Numbered from the stretch's first letter, positions 19,372 through 29,442 are shown. The stretch is DNA of 64,000 bases from Paracoccus albicereus (GCF_024359525.1 NZ_JAKZEU010000001.1:496001-560000); one strand, 5' to 3'. The notes: generated by a model from the sequence alone, not told the origin. Numbers and translations are program-made.

Positions 19372-19957
19372 GCGAGGGTCTCGACACTTCCAGGATCGCG
19401 GCGTCAGGATCAGTCCGGCTGGTGTGGCTGCGGCAGGTGAAAGCCCACCCCCGTCGCGCGGCCTCTAATTCTTCGGCCCAGGAACGACCTTTCATCAACC
19501 AGGCCCGACCGTCCGGCGCCAGATGACGAACAAGATATGGCATGAGGTTTGTGAGCGAAGCAAGAGCGCGGGCGCTGATGTTGTCGGCGGCAAGCGGATC
19601 GACGCTTTCAATGCGCTCAGCAAGCACCCTGACGCGCGAAAGCGACAGTTCGCGGATCATCTGGCGAAGAAAAGCCGCCTTCCGGCGATCCGATTCAACC
19701 AAAGTCAGCCGCACGCCGAGGTCTTGCCACAAGATCGACAAGACGATCCCCGGTAGTCCGCCGCCGCTTCCCAAATCAACCCAGTGCCCATCGGGCTCAA
19801 TGACGGACGCGATTTGGGCGCTGTCCGCAAGATGGCGCCCGGCAAGGTCGTCGAGCGTCGCGGCGCTGACAAGGTTTATGCGCGGGTTCCAGCGCCGCAA
19901 TTGAGCGGCGTAGAGATCCATGCGCTCGCTTGTTTCACGTGAAACTTTGCGGGTCAC
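19364..19957 (-). CDS. rsmG: 16S rRNA (guanine527-N7)-methyltransferase RsmG
   Basis: A 197-residue SAM methyltransferase (old name gidB) modifying the 530 loop of 16S rRNA. Seen: [19 protein letters not shown] and the SAM loop [17 protein letters not shown]. The GTG start overlaps the mnmG stop (GTGA). Codons 4-9 (KVSRET) are dictated by an embedded parS-like palindrome. Confidence 0.95.
   Translation of the reverse strand: MTRKVSRETSERMDLYAAQLRRWNPRINLVSAATLDDLAGRHLADSAQIASVIEPDGHWVDLGSGGGLPGIVLSILWQDLGVRLTLVESDRRKAAFLRQMIRELSLSRVRVLAERIESVDPLAADNISARALASLTNLMPYLVRHLAPDGRAWLMKGRSWAEELEAARRGWAFTCRSHTSRTDPDAAILEVSRPSHA
19931..19946. promoter_or_regulatory. parS-like ParB-binding site inside rsmG
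   Basis: TGTTTCACGTGAAACT matches the bacterial parS consensus TGTTTCACGTGAAACA except for the last base. It lies within the first ten codons of rsmG, about 1.4 kb from parB. ParB nucleation here is expected from established knowledge of parS. Confidence 0.88.
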
Positions 19958-21822
19958 GCTGACTTCAATCGACGGCGAAGGTGCGAGAGAATGAGCGTCA
20001 GGGCGGCGGGGGTCATTCCCTCGATCCTGGCAGCCGAGGCAAGGGTCGACGGTCTTGCGTCCTCCAGCTTGCGGCGAAGTTCCGACGAGAGGCCGGATAG
20101 GGCCGTAAAGTCGAATGACTGCGGAATGGTCAACGCCTCGTCCTCACGGAGCCGCGCCGCGTCCTGAGCCTGTCGATCTTCATATTGGGCGTATGTTGCG
20201 TCACAGGCGACAAGCTCGATCGTCGCCTCATCCTCCTCAAGCAACTCGGGCGACAAGCGGACTGCCAGGGCACGATCCGCTTCGCCTTGCGTGCCGAGCA
20301 GATCAAAGATCGACCGCGAGTTTCCATCCTGCCTGACCGTTATGCCGTGTCTAGCAAGTTCGCTCGGTGAGAACCTCGTGCGTGTCGCCACATCCTTCAC
20401 TCGGGAGAACGCCTTCATTTTGTGCGCGAAAGCAGCTTTACGATCCTCGCCGATACAACCCAGTGCAATCCCCACAGGGGTGAGGCGACGGTCGGCGTTG
20501 TCGGCGCGGATCGTCAGGCGGTATTCGGCCCGAGAGGTAAACATCCTGTAAGGCTCGCTCGCGCCTCTATGGATCAGGTCATCGATCATGACGCCGAGAT
20601 AGCTGTCGGCGCGGCTGAAGGTGACGGGTGTACGCGACAGCGCCTGCAGCCCCGCATTCAGGCCAGCCGCAACACCCTGCGCGGCGGCTTCCTCGTACCC
20701 CGTCGTGCCATTGATCTGACCGGCAAGGTAAAGCCCCGCCACGTGGCGAACAGCCAGCGTTGCATCAAGCGCGCGGGGGTCGACGTAATCATATTCGACC
20801 GCGTATCCCGGTTGGACGATCTCTGCCTGCTCAAGCCCCCTGATCGTCCGCACGTAATCGGTCTGCACGTCTCGTGGAAGCGAGGTTGATATGCCATTGG
20901 GGTACACCAGATCGCTGTCGACGCCCTCGGGTTCCAAGAATATCTGGTGAGAATCCTTGTCAGCGAAGCGCATCACCTTGTCTTCGATAGACGGACAATA
21001 GCGCGGGCCACGACCTTTTACGTGGCCACCGTACATTGCCGAGCGACCGATATTGCCGCGAATGACGCCGTGCGTCCTCTCATTGGTGTGGGTAATCGCG
21101 CAAGACACTTGCGGCATGACGGGCGTGACACTGAGATAGGAGAGCATTGACGGCTCATCATCACCCGGTTGAGCTTCCAGGGAGTCCCAGTCGATCGAGG
21201 CGCGAGACAGGCGCGGCGGCGTGCCCGTCTTCAGTCGACCACGTGGCAGATTGAATGCATCGAGGGATGCAGCCAGTGCGTTTGAAGCGGTATCGCCCAT
21301 TCGGCCCGCTTCTCGTACCTCATCGCCGATAAATATCCGACCTCCGAGAAATGTGCCGGTGGTCAGAACAACCGCTTTTGCTCGAACCTCCCGGCCGTCA
21401 ACCAACACGATGCCGACAACCTCTTCACTCGAGCCAAGCAAACGCTCGACTTCACCGAAGAGGATCGTCAGGTTCGGTTGCTTCGAGACGAGCGACATCG
21501 CCGCAGCGCGATAGGCTGCACGGTCCATTTGCGCACGTGGCCCACGCACTGCAGGACCTTTGCGACGATTCAGCAAGCGGAACTGAATGCCCGCGCTGTC
21601 GGCGATTCTCCCCATCAAGCCGTCGAGCGCGTCCACCTCGCGGACCAGATGGCCTTTTCCAAGCCCTCCGATTGCCGGGTTGCACGAAAGCGCCCCGATG
21701 TCGGTCTCACGCATCGTCACGAGAAGCGTGTCTGCGCCCAGCCGAGCGGATGCCGCAGCGGCTTCGACGCCCGCGTGTCCGCCGCCAATGACGATGACAT
21801 CCCGATGTTCCACGTGAAACAC
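19954..21822 (-). CDS. mnmG: tRNA uridine-5-carboxymethylaminomethyl modification enzyme MnmG
   Basis: A 622-residue FAD protein (GidA) that with MnmE modifies U34 of tRNAs. Seen: [21 protein letters not shown] (FAD fold), [21 protein letters not shown], and the C-terminal helical part. I use GTG 21822, giving the MFHVEH start common in alphaproteobacteria; ATG 21840 and GTG 21813 (AGGAG eight bases upstream) are alternatives. The first codons contain a parS-like site. It lies two bases after mnmE. Confidence 0.94.
   Translation of the reverse strand: MFHVEHRDVIVIGGGHAGVEAAAASARLGADTLLVTMRETDIGALSCNPAIGGLGKGHLVREVDALDGLMGRIADSAGIQFRLLNRRKGPAVRGPRAQMDRAAYRAAAMSLVSKQPNLTILFGEVERLLGSSEEVVGIVLVDGREVRAKAVVLTTGTFLGGRIFIGDEVREAGRMGDTASNALAASLDAFNLPRGRLKTGTPPRLSRASIDWDSLEAQPGDDEPSMLSYLSVTPVMPQVSCAITHTNERTHGVIRGNIGRSAMYGGHVKGRGPRYCPSIEDKVMRFADKDSHQIFLEPEGVDSDLVYPNGISTSLPRDVQTDYVRTIRGLEQAEIVQPGYAVEYDYVDPRALDATLAVRHVAGLYLAGQINGTTGYEEAAAQGVAAGLNAGLQALSRTPVTFSRADSYLGVMIDDLIHRGASEPYRMFTSRAEYRLTIRADNADRRLTPVGIALGCIGEDRKAAFAHKMKAFSRVKDVATRTRFSPSELARHGITVRQDGNSRSIFDLLGTQGEADRALAVRLSPELLEEDEATIELVACDATYAQYEDRQAQDAARLREDEALTIPQSFDFTALSGLSSELRRKLEDARPSTLASAARIEGMTPAALTLILSHLRRRLKSA
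21806..21821. promoter_or_regulatory. parS-like ParB-binding site at the start of mnmG
   Basis: TGTTCCACGTGAAACA differs from the parS consensus at one base (C for T at position 5), within a position that is variable in known parS sites. It overlaps the first codons of mnmG and encodes its FHVEH start. Confidence 0.88.
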
Positions 21823-21824
21823 TC

Positions 21825-23090
21825 CTACTTGCCGATGCAAAACGCGGTGAAGATGTGATCAAGATAGTCGTCTGGCGCGATTCGTCCAACCAGCAGGTCG
21901 AGCGAATGTGAGGCCCGGCGAACGGCCTCTGCTAGAAGTTCTGGGGCGAGGTCCTCAGCGGCGTCAAGAGCACCGCGCGCGTCCGACAAAGCGTCTGCCT
22001 GCCGCTGATGGGTCAGCAATCCCGCATGTGCGACACGGGCGGAAAGAAGACTTCGGACCGACGTCAACAGTTCGGTGATGCCCGTTCCGGTAAGCGCCGA
22101 TAGCGAGAGCCCGTCATCACGTTCCAACAGGTCCGCTTTGGTTCGGACAAGCAGATCGTCATCGCGGACGAGCGTGGCGTCGTGCTGACCATCTTCGCTG
22201 AGGTGAATCCGAAGGTCAGCCTCTTCTGCCCGGATTCGAGCGCGCTCCACGCCGATCGCTTCAACTTCATCCGCGGTAACTCGTAATCCTGCGGTATCCA
22301 GAAAGGTCACCGCGAGCCCATCCAGGTCTGTTCGTAATTCGATTACGTCGCGCGTGGTTCCGGCAACGGCCGACACGATCGCGACTTCGCGTCGCGCAAT
22401 GGCATTGATCAAACTCGATTTTCCGGCGTTTGGCGGACCAACTATCGCGACATCGAAGCCTGTGCGAAGTCGCTCAGCGGCAGGGTGTCCTGCAATCTCG
22501 CGATCAAGCTCCTCTCGGAGCTGGTCGATCAGCTCGTACACACGGGGCGGGACGTCTTCAGGAACTTCCTCATCCGCGAAGTCGACGCTGGATTCGATCA
22601 GCGCACCCGCCTCGACCAGCATCGCGCGCCAATGTGCGACGCGCCGACTCAGCGCACCCGAAGCAGTCTGGACGGCTTGGCGGCGTTGCGATTCGGTTTC
22701 CGCGGCGAGAAGGTCGGCAAATCCCTCTGCCTGAGAAAGATCGATGCAACCGTTCAGGAAGGCGCGGCGCGTGAACTCTCCGGCTTCAGCTCGACGCAAG
22801 CCCATTTTCCGCAGTGCCTGGCCAACGCGCGCGACAACGACCGGCGCGCCGTGAAGGTTCAGCTCGGCCGATTCTTCGCCCGTAAAGCTCGCCCCGGCTT
22901 CGAACCAGGTGACGAGCGCGTCGTCCAGAACCTCCTGTCCTTCTCGGATCGCGCGGTGGTAGGCACGCCGCGGTTCGAGAAGAGCGCCCGATAGCGTTTC
23001 GGCGACACGCCGAGCCTCGGGACCGCTGATGCGGATGATCGAGACACCACCCCGCCCCGGCGGCGTGGCCTCGGCGAAGATCGTGTCCAT
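21825..23090 (-). CDS. mnmE: tRNA modification GTPase MnmE
   Basis: A 421-residue GTPase (TrmE). N-terminal tetrahydrofolate domain [24 protein letters not shown]1 loop [14 protein letters not shown]2/G3 around AGTTRDVIE and DTAGLR, and the C-terminal FCIGK, whose Cys is family-typical. Works with MnmG on tRNA wobble uridine. Ten bases after rho on the same strand. Confidence 0.96.
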   Translation of the reverse strand: MDTIFAEATPPGRGGVSIIRISGPEARRVAETLSGALLEPRRAYHRAIREGQEVLDDALVTWFEAGASFTGEESAELNLHGAPVVVARVGQALRKMGLRRAEAGEFTRRAFLNGCIDLSQAEGFADLLAAETESQRRQAVQTASGALSRRVAHWRAMLVEAGALIESSVDFADEEVPEDVPPRVYELIDQLREELDREIAGHPAAERLRTGFDVAIVGPPNAGKSSLINAIARREVAIVSAVAGTTRDVIELRTDLDGLAVTFLDTAGLRVTADEVEAIGVERARIRAEEADLRIHLSEDGQHDATLVRDDDLLVRTKADLLERDDGLSLSALTGTGITELLTSVRSLLSARVAHAGLLTHQRQADALSDARGALDAAEDLAPELLAEAVRRASHSLDLLVGRIAPDDYLDHIFTAFCIGK

Positions 23091-23100
23091 ACCGGGCCTG

Positions 23101-24372
23101 TCAGGCGTTCATCGAGTCGAAGAATTCGCCGTTGGTCTTGGTCTGCTTCAACTTGGAAATCAGGAATTCGATCGCATCCGTCGTCCCCATCGGATTGAGA
23201 ATCCGGCGAAGCAGATAGGTCTTTTGCAGATCCTTCGGGTCGACCAGCAGCTCTTCCTTCCGCGTCCCGGACTTCAGGATATCCATAGCCGGGAAGACGC
23301 GCTTGTCTGCAACCTTCCGATCCAACACGATCTCGCTGTTACCGGTGCCCTTGAATTCCTCGAAGATGACCTCGTCCATACGCGAGCCGGTGTCGATCAG
23401 TGCGGTCGCGATGATCGTCAGTGAGCCGCCTTCCTCGATATTTCGGGCAGCACCGAAGAAGCGCTTGGGCCGCTGCAAGGCGTTGGCGTCAACACCACCG
23501 GTCAAGACCTTGCCGGAACTCGGCACGACGGTGTTGAATGCCCTACCAAGTCTTGTGATCGAGTCGAGCAAAATCACAACATCTCGCTTGTGCTCGACCA
23601 GACGCTTCGCCTTCTCGATCACCATCTCGGACACAGCAACGTGGCGGCTGGCCGGTTCGTCGAAAGTAGACGACACGACTTCACCGCGGACGGACCGCTG
23701 CATGTCAGTCACTTCTTCAGGGCGTTCGTCGATCAGCAGGACGATCAGATAGCATTCGGGGTGATTGCGTTCGATCGAGTGTGCGATGTTCTGCAGAAGA
23801 ACCGTCTTACCCGTGCGCGGGGGTGCCACGATCAGCGAGCGCTGGCCCTTCCCGATCGGCGCCACGAGGTCGATGATCCGGGCCGAACGATCCTTGATCG
23901 TCGGATCCTCGATCTCCATCGTCAGGCGGTCGTTGGGGTATAGCGGGGTCAGGTTGTCGAAGGCGACCTTGTGGCGCGCCTTTTCGGGATCCTGGAAATT
24001 GATCTGCTCGACCTTGGTCAAAGCGAAGTAGCGTTCGTTCTCGCCCGGCGCACGGATCACACCCTCGACCGTGTCGCCCGTACGCAGACTGTGTTGGCGG
24101 ATCATGTCCGGGCTGACATAGATGTCGTCCGGACCGGGCAGATAGTTCGCTTCGGTCGAGCGCAGGAATCCGAAACCGTCCTGGACCACCTCGAGCACGC
24201 CGTCGCCGCCAATATCCCAGCCATCCTCGGCATGTTCCTTGAGCAGCGAGAACATCATCTCGCCCTTGCGCATAGCCGAGGCGTTCTCGATCTCCCACTC
24301 TTCCGCCATCGACAGCAGGTCTGCGGGGCTTTTGGCCTTCAGGTCGGACAGATTCAGGCGTTCATCGCTCAT
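23101..24372 (-). CDS. rho: Transcription termination factor Rho
   Basis: A 423-residue RNA helicase. Seen: N-terminal [20 protein letters not shown], cold-shock-like RNA-binding domain with [22 protein letters not shown], Walker [12 protein letters not shown], Walker [12 protein letters not shown] and the secondary RNA-binding loop [14 protein letters not shown] chose ATG 24372, the family start; an upstream in-frame start at 24492 would add 40 atypical residues. Rho next to the hem and mnmE genes is typical of Rhodobacterales. Confidence 0.96.
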   Translation of the reverse strand: MSDERLNLSDLKAKSPADLLSMAEEWEIENASAMRKGEMMFSLLKEHAEDGWDIGGDGVLEVVQDGFGFLRSTEANYLPGPDDIYVSPDMIRQHSLRTGDTVEGVIRAPGENERYFALTKVEQINFQDPEKARHKVAFDNLTPLYPNDRLTMEIEDPTIKDRSARIIDLVAPIGKGQRSLIVAPPRTGKTVLLQNIAHSIERNHPECYLIVLLIDERPEEVTDMQRSVRGEVVSSTFDEPASRHVAVSEMVIEKAKRLVEHKRDVVILLDSITRLGRAFNTVVPSSGKVLTGGVDANALQRPKRFFGAARNIEEGGSLTIIATALIDTGSRMDEVIFEEFKGTGNSEIVLDRKVADKRVFPAMDILKSGTRKEELLVDPKDLQKTYLLRRILNPMGTTDAIEFLISKLKQTKTNGEFFDSMNA

Positions 24373-24496
24373 AGGATCACCATCGGCATGGATCATCCCG
24401 GTAACCGGGCATGCACGCATTTTTGTCATGGAAACACCCTGACCGGACGGCCGGGTGAGGCGGCAGATAGGGCCGCAGACCACAAAAGTCAACGGA

Positions 24497-24955
24497 TCAG
24501 TATTTGACGATCACGGAAACCACGATGAGAACCATCAGGATGGTCGGAACCTCGTTCATCATCCGATAGCGCCGACCGCCCGACGACCGACCATTCGCCA
24601 AGGCCTTGCGTTGCACGGCAAGCCAATGATGAAACCACGTCATCGCCAGAACCGAAGCTGCTTTGACCCAAGGCCAGGCAAGGCTCCAATCGACGATCCC
24701 GGGCGTCAGGACAAGGCACAGACCAGCGCCCCACGTCACGATCATCGCCGGCGCCATGATGACGCGCAGCAGCTTCTCTTCCATGATCCTGAGGCTGTCC
24801 TGCGGCTCGCTTGGGCCCATGCCCCGTTCCGCATGGTAGACGTAGAGCCTGGGCAGATAGAACAAGCCCGCCATCCACGCGATCACGGCCATCACGTGGA
24901 GCGACTTTGTCCAAGGGTAGATCGTGCTCAGCCAGTCGGCCATCGGCGCCTCCAT
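24497..24955 (-). CDS. hemJ: Protoporphyrinogen oxidase HemJ
   Basis: A 152-residue, four-helix membrane enzyme (UPF0093) of haem synthesis converting protoporphyrinogen IX to protoporphyrin IX. Seen: [26 protein letters not shown] with the conserved His, and [17 protein letters not shown] helix later. AAGGAG lies five bases before ATG 24955; ATG 24943 (MADWLS) also has GGAGG upstream and cannot be excluded. First gene left of the putative origin. Confidence 0.93.
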   Translation of the reverse strand: MEAPMADWLSTIYPWTKSLHVMAVIAWMAGLFYLPRLYVYHAERGMGPSEPQDSLRIMEEKLLRVIMAPAMIVTWGAGLCLVLTPGIVDWSLAWPWVKAASVLAMTWFHHWLAVQRKALANGRSSGGRRYRMMNEVPTILMVLIVVSVIVKY

Positions 24956-25008
24956 CCGCTCTCCTTAATAAAGAAAAGAAGATAAGAGAATGATGATGAT
25001 GTAGGTCG

Positions 25009-25017
25009 TGTTGATAA
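25009..25017 (-). promoter_or_regulatory. Near-consensus DnaA box
   Basis: TTATCAACA on the minus strand, one mismatch from TTATCCACA, in the AT-rich part of the putative origin. Confidence 0.45.
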
Positions 25018-25085
25018 GGGGATATCGGGCACTCGCTACGAACCATCCACCGGAAAAAATCCAGTGAACAATGCACTAGGGATAC

Positions 25086-25094
25086 TGTGGATAA
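25086..25094 (-). promoter_or_regulatory. Perfect DnaA box
   Basis: TTATCCACA on the minus strand, exact consensus, flanked by AT-rich sequence (ATAACGAAATTAAACTC on the plus strand side). Confidence 0.7.
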
Positions 25095-25448
25095 CGAAAT
25101 TAAACTCATACAAACAGTACATTGAGCTTGGAAACCCCCGAGGAAAAATGGATGACAAGTCGATCGATCAACAGGCGTGGCACTTGCCTCGTCAGGCTTT
25201 TCAACAACGGGACGAAATGTGCGTGTTCACTGTATGGACCGACGGGTTATTCCGACCCTTGTGTCGTTCCTGATCTTGTCCGACCGACTCGACCCCGATT
25301 CCCCCACAAGCTCGTCCACAAGCACCGCGGGGCATGAGCGCAACACACTGAGTCACCAAGGCAACACCACGTTCTTTGCCGAGGGTAGACGCCCTTCCCT
25401 GTGACGCGAGCACGGCGCATAGTCCTGCTTGAGGTTTCAGGACAGGAC

Positions 25449-26300
25449 ATGGCAGCCGAGACGCCCCAGCACCCCACCCACGTTCCGCTTGCGGGTGTCA
25501 TCGGCATGCCGATCGCTCACTCGCGATCCCCGCTGCTGCACGGGCATTGGCTGAAGACTTACGGAATAGCTGGTCACTACGTGCCCATGGCGATCATGCC
25601 TGAACATCTGGCCGAAGTGCTGCGCATCCTGCCGCGCGCTGGTTTCGTCGGGCTGAATGTGACCATCCCGCACAAGGAAGCGGTCCTGACGCTGGCTGAC
25701 GTCGTCACGGACCGCGCGGCGCTGATCGGGGCTGCCAACACGCTGATCTTTCGCGCCGACGGCAAGATCCACGCGGACAACACCGACGGCTATGGGTTCA
25801 TCGCCAACCTGCGGCAACATGCGCCCGACTGGCAGCCAGATGACGGACCCGCCGCGGTGATAGGCGCTGGTGGCGCGGCCCGCGCAGTCGTCGCGTCGCT
25901 TCTGGACAGCGGCGTTCGTGAATTGCGGATCACCAACCGCACGCGCATGCGGGCAGAGCAGATCAAGGCGGAATTCGGCGCACGTGTCGTGGTTTACGAG
26001 TGGGCGCAGGCCGGCAACATGCTGCAGGGCGCCGCGACGGTCGTGAACGCGACGTCCCTAGGAATGACGGGAAAGCAGCCGCTCCGGGTGCCTCTGGACG
26101 CGTTGGAACCGGGCGCGCTGGTTAACGATCTGGTCTATGCGCCGCTTGAAACGCCCTTTCTCGCCGAAGCGAAGGCACGCGGTTGTCGCACGGTGGACGG
26201 TCTTGGGATGCTGCTTCATCAGGCTGCGCCGGGGTTCGAGCGATGGTTCGGTCAGCGCCCCGCTATCGACGACGATACCCGCGCCGCTGTTCTGGGATGA
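25449..26300 (+). CDS. aroE: Shikimate dehydrogenase (NADP+)
   Basis: A 283-residue enzyme of aromatic amino acid synthesis. Seen: GVIGMPIAHSRSPLLHGHWL (shikimate site), NVTIPHKEAVL with the catalytic Lys, NTDGYGF, and the NADP fold VIGAGGAARAVVASLLD followed by NRT. ATG 25449 has AGGA six bases upstream. First rightward gene from the putative origin, coupled to coaE by ATGA. Confidence 0.95.
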   Translation: MAAETPQHPTHVPLAGVIGMPIAHSRSPLLHGHWLKTYGIAGHYVPMAIMPEHLAEVLRILPRAGFVGLNVTIPHKEAVLTLADVVTDRAALIGAANTLIFRADGKIHADNTDGYGFIANLRQHAPDWQPDDGPAAVIGAGGAARAVVASLLDSGVRELRITNRTRMRAEQIKAEFGARVVVYEWAQAGNMLQGAATVVNATSLGMTGKQPLRVPLDALEPGALVNDLVYAPLETPFLAEAKARGCRTVDGLGMLLHQAAPGFERWFGQRPAIDDDTRAAVLG

Positions 26301-26887
26301 GCTATCGTCTGGGGCTGACCGGCAGCATCGGCATGGGAAAGTCGACGGCTGCCCGCATGTTCGCCGATCTCGGTCATCCGGTCTGGGATGCCGACGCGGC
26401 GGTCCATCGTCTTTACGCACCGGGGGGCGCGGCGGTTGCGCCGGTTCTGACACTGTTTCCGGATGCGGAAGCTCCGGATGGCGGAATCGACAGGACCGTT
26501 TTGGCTGCGGCCCTGCGTGCCGATCCATCGAACTACGCGCGCCTTGAACATGCGGTCCACCCACTACTGCCTGCTGACCGTGCCAAGTTCGCTTCGGAAC
26601 ACTCTGATGCGCCCATCCTCGTCTTCGATATTCCCCTGCTTTTCGAAACCGGAGGCGAGGCGCAGATGGACGGCGTCGCGGTTTGTTCGACCGACGCGGA
26701 GACGCAGCGACACCGCGTGCTTGCGCGCAAGGGAATGACGGCCGAGCGATTTGCAGAGATCCTCGCCCGGCAACTCCCCGACGCCGAGAAGCGTGCCCGC
26801 GCCGACTGGATCATTCAGACCGACAGTATCGATACGGCGCTGGACGCCGTGCGCCGCATCTGCGACGAGATCCTTCATGCTGCGTGA
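26297..26887 (+). CDS. coaE: Dephospho-CoA kinase
   Basis: A 196-residue kinase for the last step of coenzyme A synthesis. P-loop GLTGSIGMGKSTAARMFADLG, then VWDADAAVHRLY and DIPLLFETG. ATGA overlap with aroE fixes the start. The last 11 bases overlap dnaQ. Confidence 0.95.
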   Translation: MSYRLGLTGSIGMGKSTAARMFADLGHPVWDADAAVHRLYAPGGAAVAPVLTLFPDAEAPDGGIDRTVLAAALRADPSNYARLEHAVHPLLPADRAKFASEHSDAPILVFDIPLLFETGGEAQMDGVAVCSTDAETQRHRVLARKGMTAERFAEILARQLPDAEKRARADWIIQTDSIDTALDAVRRICDEILHAA

Positions 26888-27587
26888 GATCCTTCTCGAT
26901 ACCGAAACCACTGGGATCGATCCCGACACTGGGGATCGCATCGTCGAAATCGGTGCCGTCGAGCTGATCAACCATCTGCCGACCGACCGTCATTTTCACG
27001 TCTACATCAATCCCGAGCGGCCGATGCCCGAAGAGGCGTTCGCAGTTCACGGCCTTGGTGATGATTTCCTGCGCGACAAGCCGTTATTTGCTGCGATCGC
27101 TGACGAGTTTCTCGACTTTATCGGTCCGGACTCCAAGCTGGTGATCCACAACGCCAGCTTCGACATGAAATTCCTGAACGCCGAGCTGTCGAGGCTTCGT
27201 CGACCGACTTTGCCATGGGCGCGGGCGGTCGATACGCTGGCCTTGGCGCGCGGCAAGTTTCCAGGCGCGCCTGCATCGCTCGACGCCCTATGTCGGCGCT
27301 TTGGCGTCGACAACTCGAACCGTGGGTTGCACGGCGCGTTGCTGGACGCGCGTCTGCTGGGAGAGGTCTACCTGGAGCTGATCGGTGGCCGTCAGCCCGA
27401 TCTGGTTCTGGTGCCGACCGCGCCCCGACCTCAGACGGGCGACTTGGCGACAAGCGTCCAGCCGGGCACGTCCTATCGTCGTCCACGCCCCCTGCCACCG
27501 CGCTTGACCGAGGCAGAACGCGTCGCCCATGCAAGCTTTGTCGAGCGGTTGGGCGCTGATGCGTTGTGGCGACAACGGCCGGGATAA
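26877..27587 (+). CDS. dnaQ: DNA polymerase III epsilon subunit (3-5 proofreading exonuclease)
   Basis: A 236-residue DEDDh exonuclease: EILLDTETTG (motif I), HNASFDMKFLNAEL (motif II) and HGALLDARLLGEVYLEL (motif III with His). It proofreads replication in the Pol III core. The C-terminal tail (about 180-236) is Pro/Arg-rich and ends in a probable alpha-subunit-binding segment. Starts inside the end of coaE. Confidence 0.95.
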   Translation: MLREILLDTETTGIDPDTGDRIVEIGAVELINHLPTDRHFHVYINPERPMPEEAFAVHGLGDDFLRDKPLFAAIADEFLDFIGPDSKLVIHNASFDMKFLNAELSRLRRPTLPWARAVDTLALARGKFPGAPASLDALCRRFGVDNSNRGLHGALLDARLLGEVYLELIGGRQPDLVLVPTAPRPQTGDLATSVQPGTSYRRPRPLPPRLTEAERVAHASFVERLGADALWRQRPG

Positions 27588-27656
27588 ACCGCCGCGCGAC
27601 TTGAAACGCTGCGTCCGACCGCCCATCCTGAGCATCTGTCAAGGAAAAGAGGGCCG

Positions 27657-28535
27657 ATGCTGAAGCCGCTGAAAGAAATCTGGGCTTTTCTCGGCGCCAT
27701 CTTCGAGCGGATGGACAAGATCCACATGGGTCTGATCTCGGCCGGCGTCGCCTTCTACGCGATGTTTGCCGTGTTTCCAGGGCTCGCGGCGATCATCGCG
27801 TTATGGAGCCTGTGGTTCGATCCGCAAGTGGTGATGCAATATGTCAACGTCGCCGATGAGTTCATTCCTGAAACCGCACAGGCGATCCTGCACACCCAAC
27901 TTGAGTCTCTGCTTGCTGGCGGCCGCACCACGATCGGGTGGACGAGCATCATCTCCTTCGTGATCGCGACGGTCGCCGCCCGTGCCGGGGTCGATGCAAT
28001 GGTTCGCGGTCTGAACGCCGCCTATGGTGTTCGGTCTCATTCAACGGTGGCCGGCTTCATTCTTGCCTACGGGCTGACACTTGCCATCGTGGGTGTCGTA
28101 ATGCTGGGGCTTGTCACCATTGTCGTCGTGCCGGTCGTGCTGCGTTTCATGACCTATGGCACGCTGCAAAGCTGGCTGGTGACAGGTCTGCCTTGGGCCG
28201 CGATGTTCCTGATCGTCATCATCGGCATCGGAATCCTGTTCCGCTACGGTCCGAACGTGAAGACGCCGCGCACACCGATCTTCACCTGGGGCGCGTTGAT
28301 CGGGGCGCTTTTGTGGGCAACCGCGTCGGTCGCTTTTTCGGCCTATCTGGGCAGCTTCAACAGCTATAACCGCATCTACGGCTCGATTGGGGCGGTCATC
28401 GCGCTGCTGATGTGGTTCTACCTGGCGGGCTTTTCGGTTCTGTTCGGTGCGTTGGTCAACGTCGAACTGGCGCGCCGCCGCAGGATTGCAGCCGCGCGCG
28501 AAGCAAGAAAGCCCATGCAGGTAAGCGAAGCCTGA
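27657..28535 (+). CDS. YihY/BrkB-family inner-membrane protein
   Basis: A 292-residue polytopic protein with about six hydrophobic segments, including GVAFYAMFAVFPGLAAIIALW (typical YihY start) and GSIGAVIALLMWFYLAGFSVLFGALVN near the end. Despite the old name ribonuclease BN, the family are membrane proteins of unknown function. Preceded by AAGGAAAAGAGGGCCG. Ends in a hairpin shared with phyR. Confidence 0.92.
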   Translation: MLKPLKEIWAFLGAIFERMDKIHMGLISAGVAFYAMFAVFPGLAAIIALWSLWFDPQVVMQYVNVADEFIPETAQAILHTQLESLLAGGRTTIGWTSIISFVIATVAARAGVDAMVRGLNAAYGVRSHSTVAGFILAYGLTLAIVGVVMLGLVTIVVVPVVLRFMTYGTLQSWLVTGLPWAAMFLIVIIGIGILFRYGPNVKTPRTPIFTWGALIGALLWATASVAFSAYLGSFNSYNRIYGSIGAVIALLMWFYLAGFSVLFGALVNVELARRRRIAAAREARKPMQVSEA

Positions 28536-28551
28536 GGCTTTCGCCTCAGGC
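28530..28551. terminator. Bidirectional hairpin overlapping both stop codons of yihY-like gene and phyR
   Basis: GCCTGAGGC-TTTC-GCCTCAGGC is a perfect 9-base-pair stem with a tetraloop, placed exactly where the two convergent genes end. Both stop codons lie within it. There is no T-run, so efficiency is uncertain. Confidence 0.6.
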
Positions 28552-29349
28552 GGTCATGCCTTCGGTCGAGGCGAAGAACATCGCCTGGCTGACGGCCGAG
28601 CGGACCTGTTCTTCGCTGTAGGGTTTCGAGATCAGGAAGGCAGGCTCGGGCCGGTCGCCAGTCAGCAAACGCTCTGGGAACGCGGTGATGAAGATCACCG
28701 GCATGTCGCCCATCTCACCCAGAAGCTCGTTCACCGCATCGATGCCTGAAGATCCGTCGGCCAGCTGAATGTCGGCGAGGATCAGATCGGGCTGCTTCGA
28801 CTTTGCCAGATCGATCGCGGCCGAATGGGTGCGCGCGACGCCCGTCACCTCGTGACCCATCGCCTGGACGATACCCTTCAGGTCCATCGCGATGATCGTC
28901 TCATCCTCGATGATCATCACCCGGCCACGCAGCGCGCGGCCCATTTCCTGAAGTGCGATCTGCACCAATTCCTCGGCCTCGGACTGATCGACATCCATGA
29001 CGATCGCGATCTGGTCGTAGCGCAGTTCCTCGATCGTGCGCAGCAGCAGTGCTTCGCGCGAGTTGGGCGTCAGGCCGGTCAGGTGCTTTTGCACCTTCTC
29101 CTCACGGCTGCCCGCGCTGGCCTCTTCAACCGGCTGGCCGCTCGACTGCCAGATCGCGTGAAACGCACGGAACAGGCCGACGCGGATGTCACCGCTTTCA
29201 TCCATCAGCGAGCGGTCGGACAGGATTGCTTCCAGCGTCGCTGCAGCGTAATTGTCCCCGGCGGTCTGGCTGCCGGTCAGGGCCCGCGCATAGCGGCGCA
29301 GGAAGGGAAGTTCGCGAGCGATGGATTGGGCGAAATCTGCGGGAGACAT
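28546..29349 (-). CDS. phyR: General stress response regulator PhyR
   Basis: A 267-residue anti-anti-sigma factor: residues 1-130 are an ECF-sigma-like domain (ELPFLRRYARALTGSQTAGD), and 140-260 a receiver with MIIEDETIIAMDL, phospho-Asp in LILADIQLADGSSG, and Lys in FLISKPYS. When phosphorylated it captures NepR and frees EcfG. Divergent from nepR across a 93-base promoter region. Confidence 0.96.
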   Translation of the reverse strand: MSPADFAQSIARELPFLRRYARALTGSQTAGDNYAAATLEAILSDRSLMDESGDIRVGLFRAFHAIWQSSGQPVEEASAGSREEKVQKHLTGLTPNSREALLLRTIEELRYDQIAIVMDVDQSEAEELVQIALQEMGRALRGRVMIIEDETIIAMDLKGIVQAMGHEVTGVARTHSAAIDLAKSKQPDLILADIQLADGSSGIDAVNELLGEMGDMPVIFITAFPERLLTGDRPEPAFLISKPYSEEQVRSAVSQAMFFASTEGMTA

Positions 29350-29377
29350 GTTTGGTCCTCAAACGTTAAGTTCACTA

Positions 29378-29403
29378 GGAACTTTCGGCTACCCCTACAG
29401 GTT
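29378..29403 (+). promoter_or_regulatory. Probable EcfG-type promoter for nepR-ecfG
   Basis: GGAAC at 29378-29382, a 17-base spacer and GGTT at 29400-29403 match the EcfG promoter (GGAAC-N16/17-CGTT) with one mismatch. It ends 40 bases before the nepR ATG and would give autoregulation, as known in other alphaproteobacteria. Confidence 0.6.
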
Positions 29404-29442
29404 ACCCAAAGTGCGCACAAGATTCCCGGGACTAACAAAAGC

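Larger units (their letters stand above)
24956..25448. other. Putative chromosomal replication origin (oriC)
   Basis: A 493-base region with no credible gene lies between leftward hemJ-rho-mnmE-mnmG-rsmG-parAB and rightward aroE-coaE-dnaQ. By hand count bases 24961-25140 have 75 G/C of 180 (42 percent), far lower than the coding DNA around it. It holds one perfect DnaA box (25086-25094), one single-mismatch box (25009-25017) and an A/G-rich tract (24961-24992) that could unwind. parAB and two parS sites are within 8 kb, and gene polarity diverges from here. In Caulobacter and relatives aroE-coaE-dnaQ also flank the origin. Confidence 0.7.

Noticed and set aside
24373..24492. 40-residue upstream extension of Rho
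   Set aside because: The extension lacks family similarity and Rho starts [11 protein letters not shown]; the later ATG is preferred.
25312..25320. TCGTCCACA as a further DnaA box
   Set aside because: Two mismatches from consensus; too weak to list as a site.
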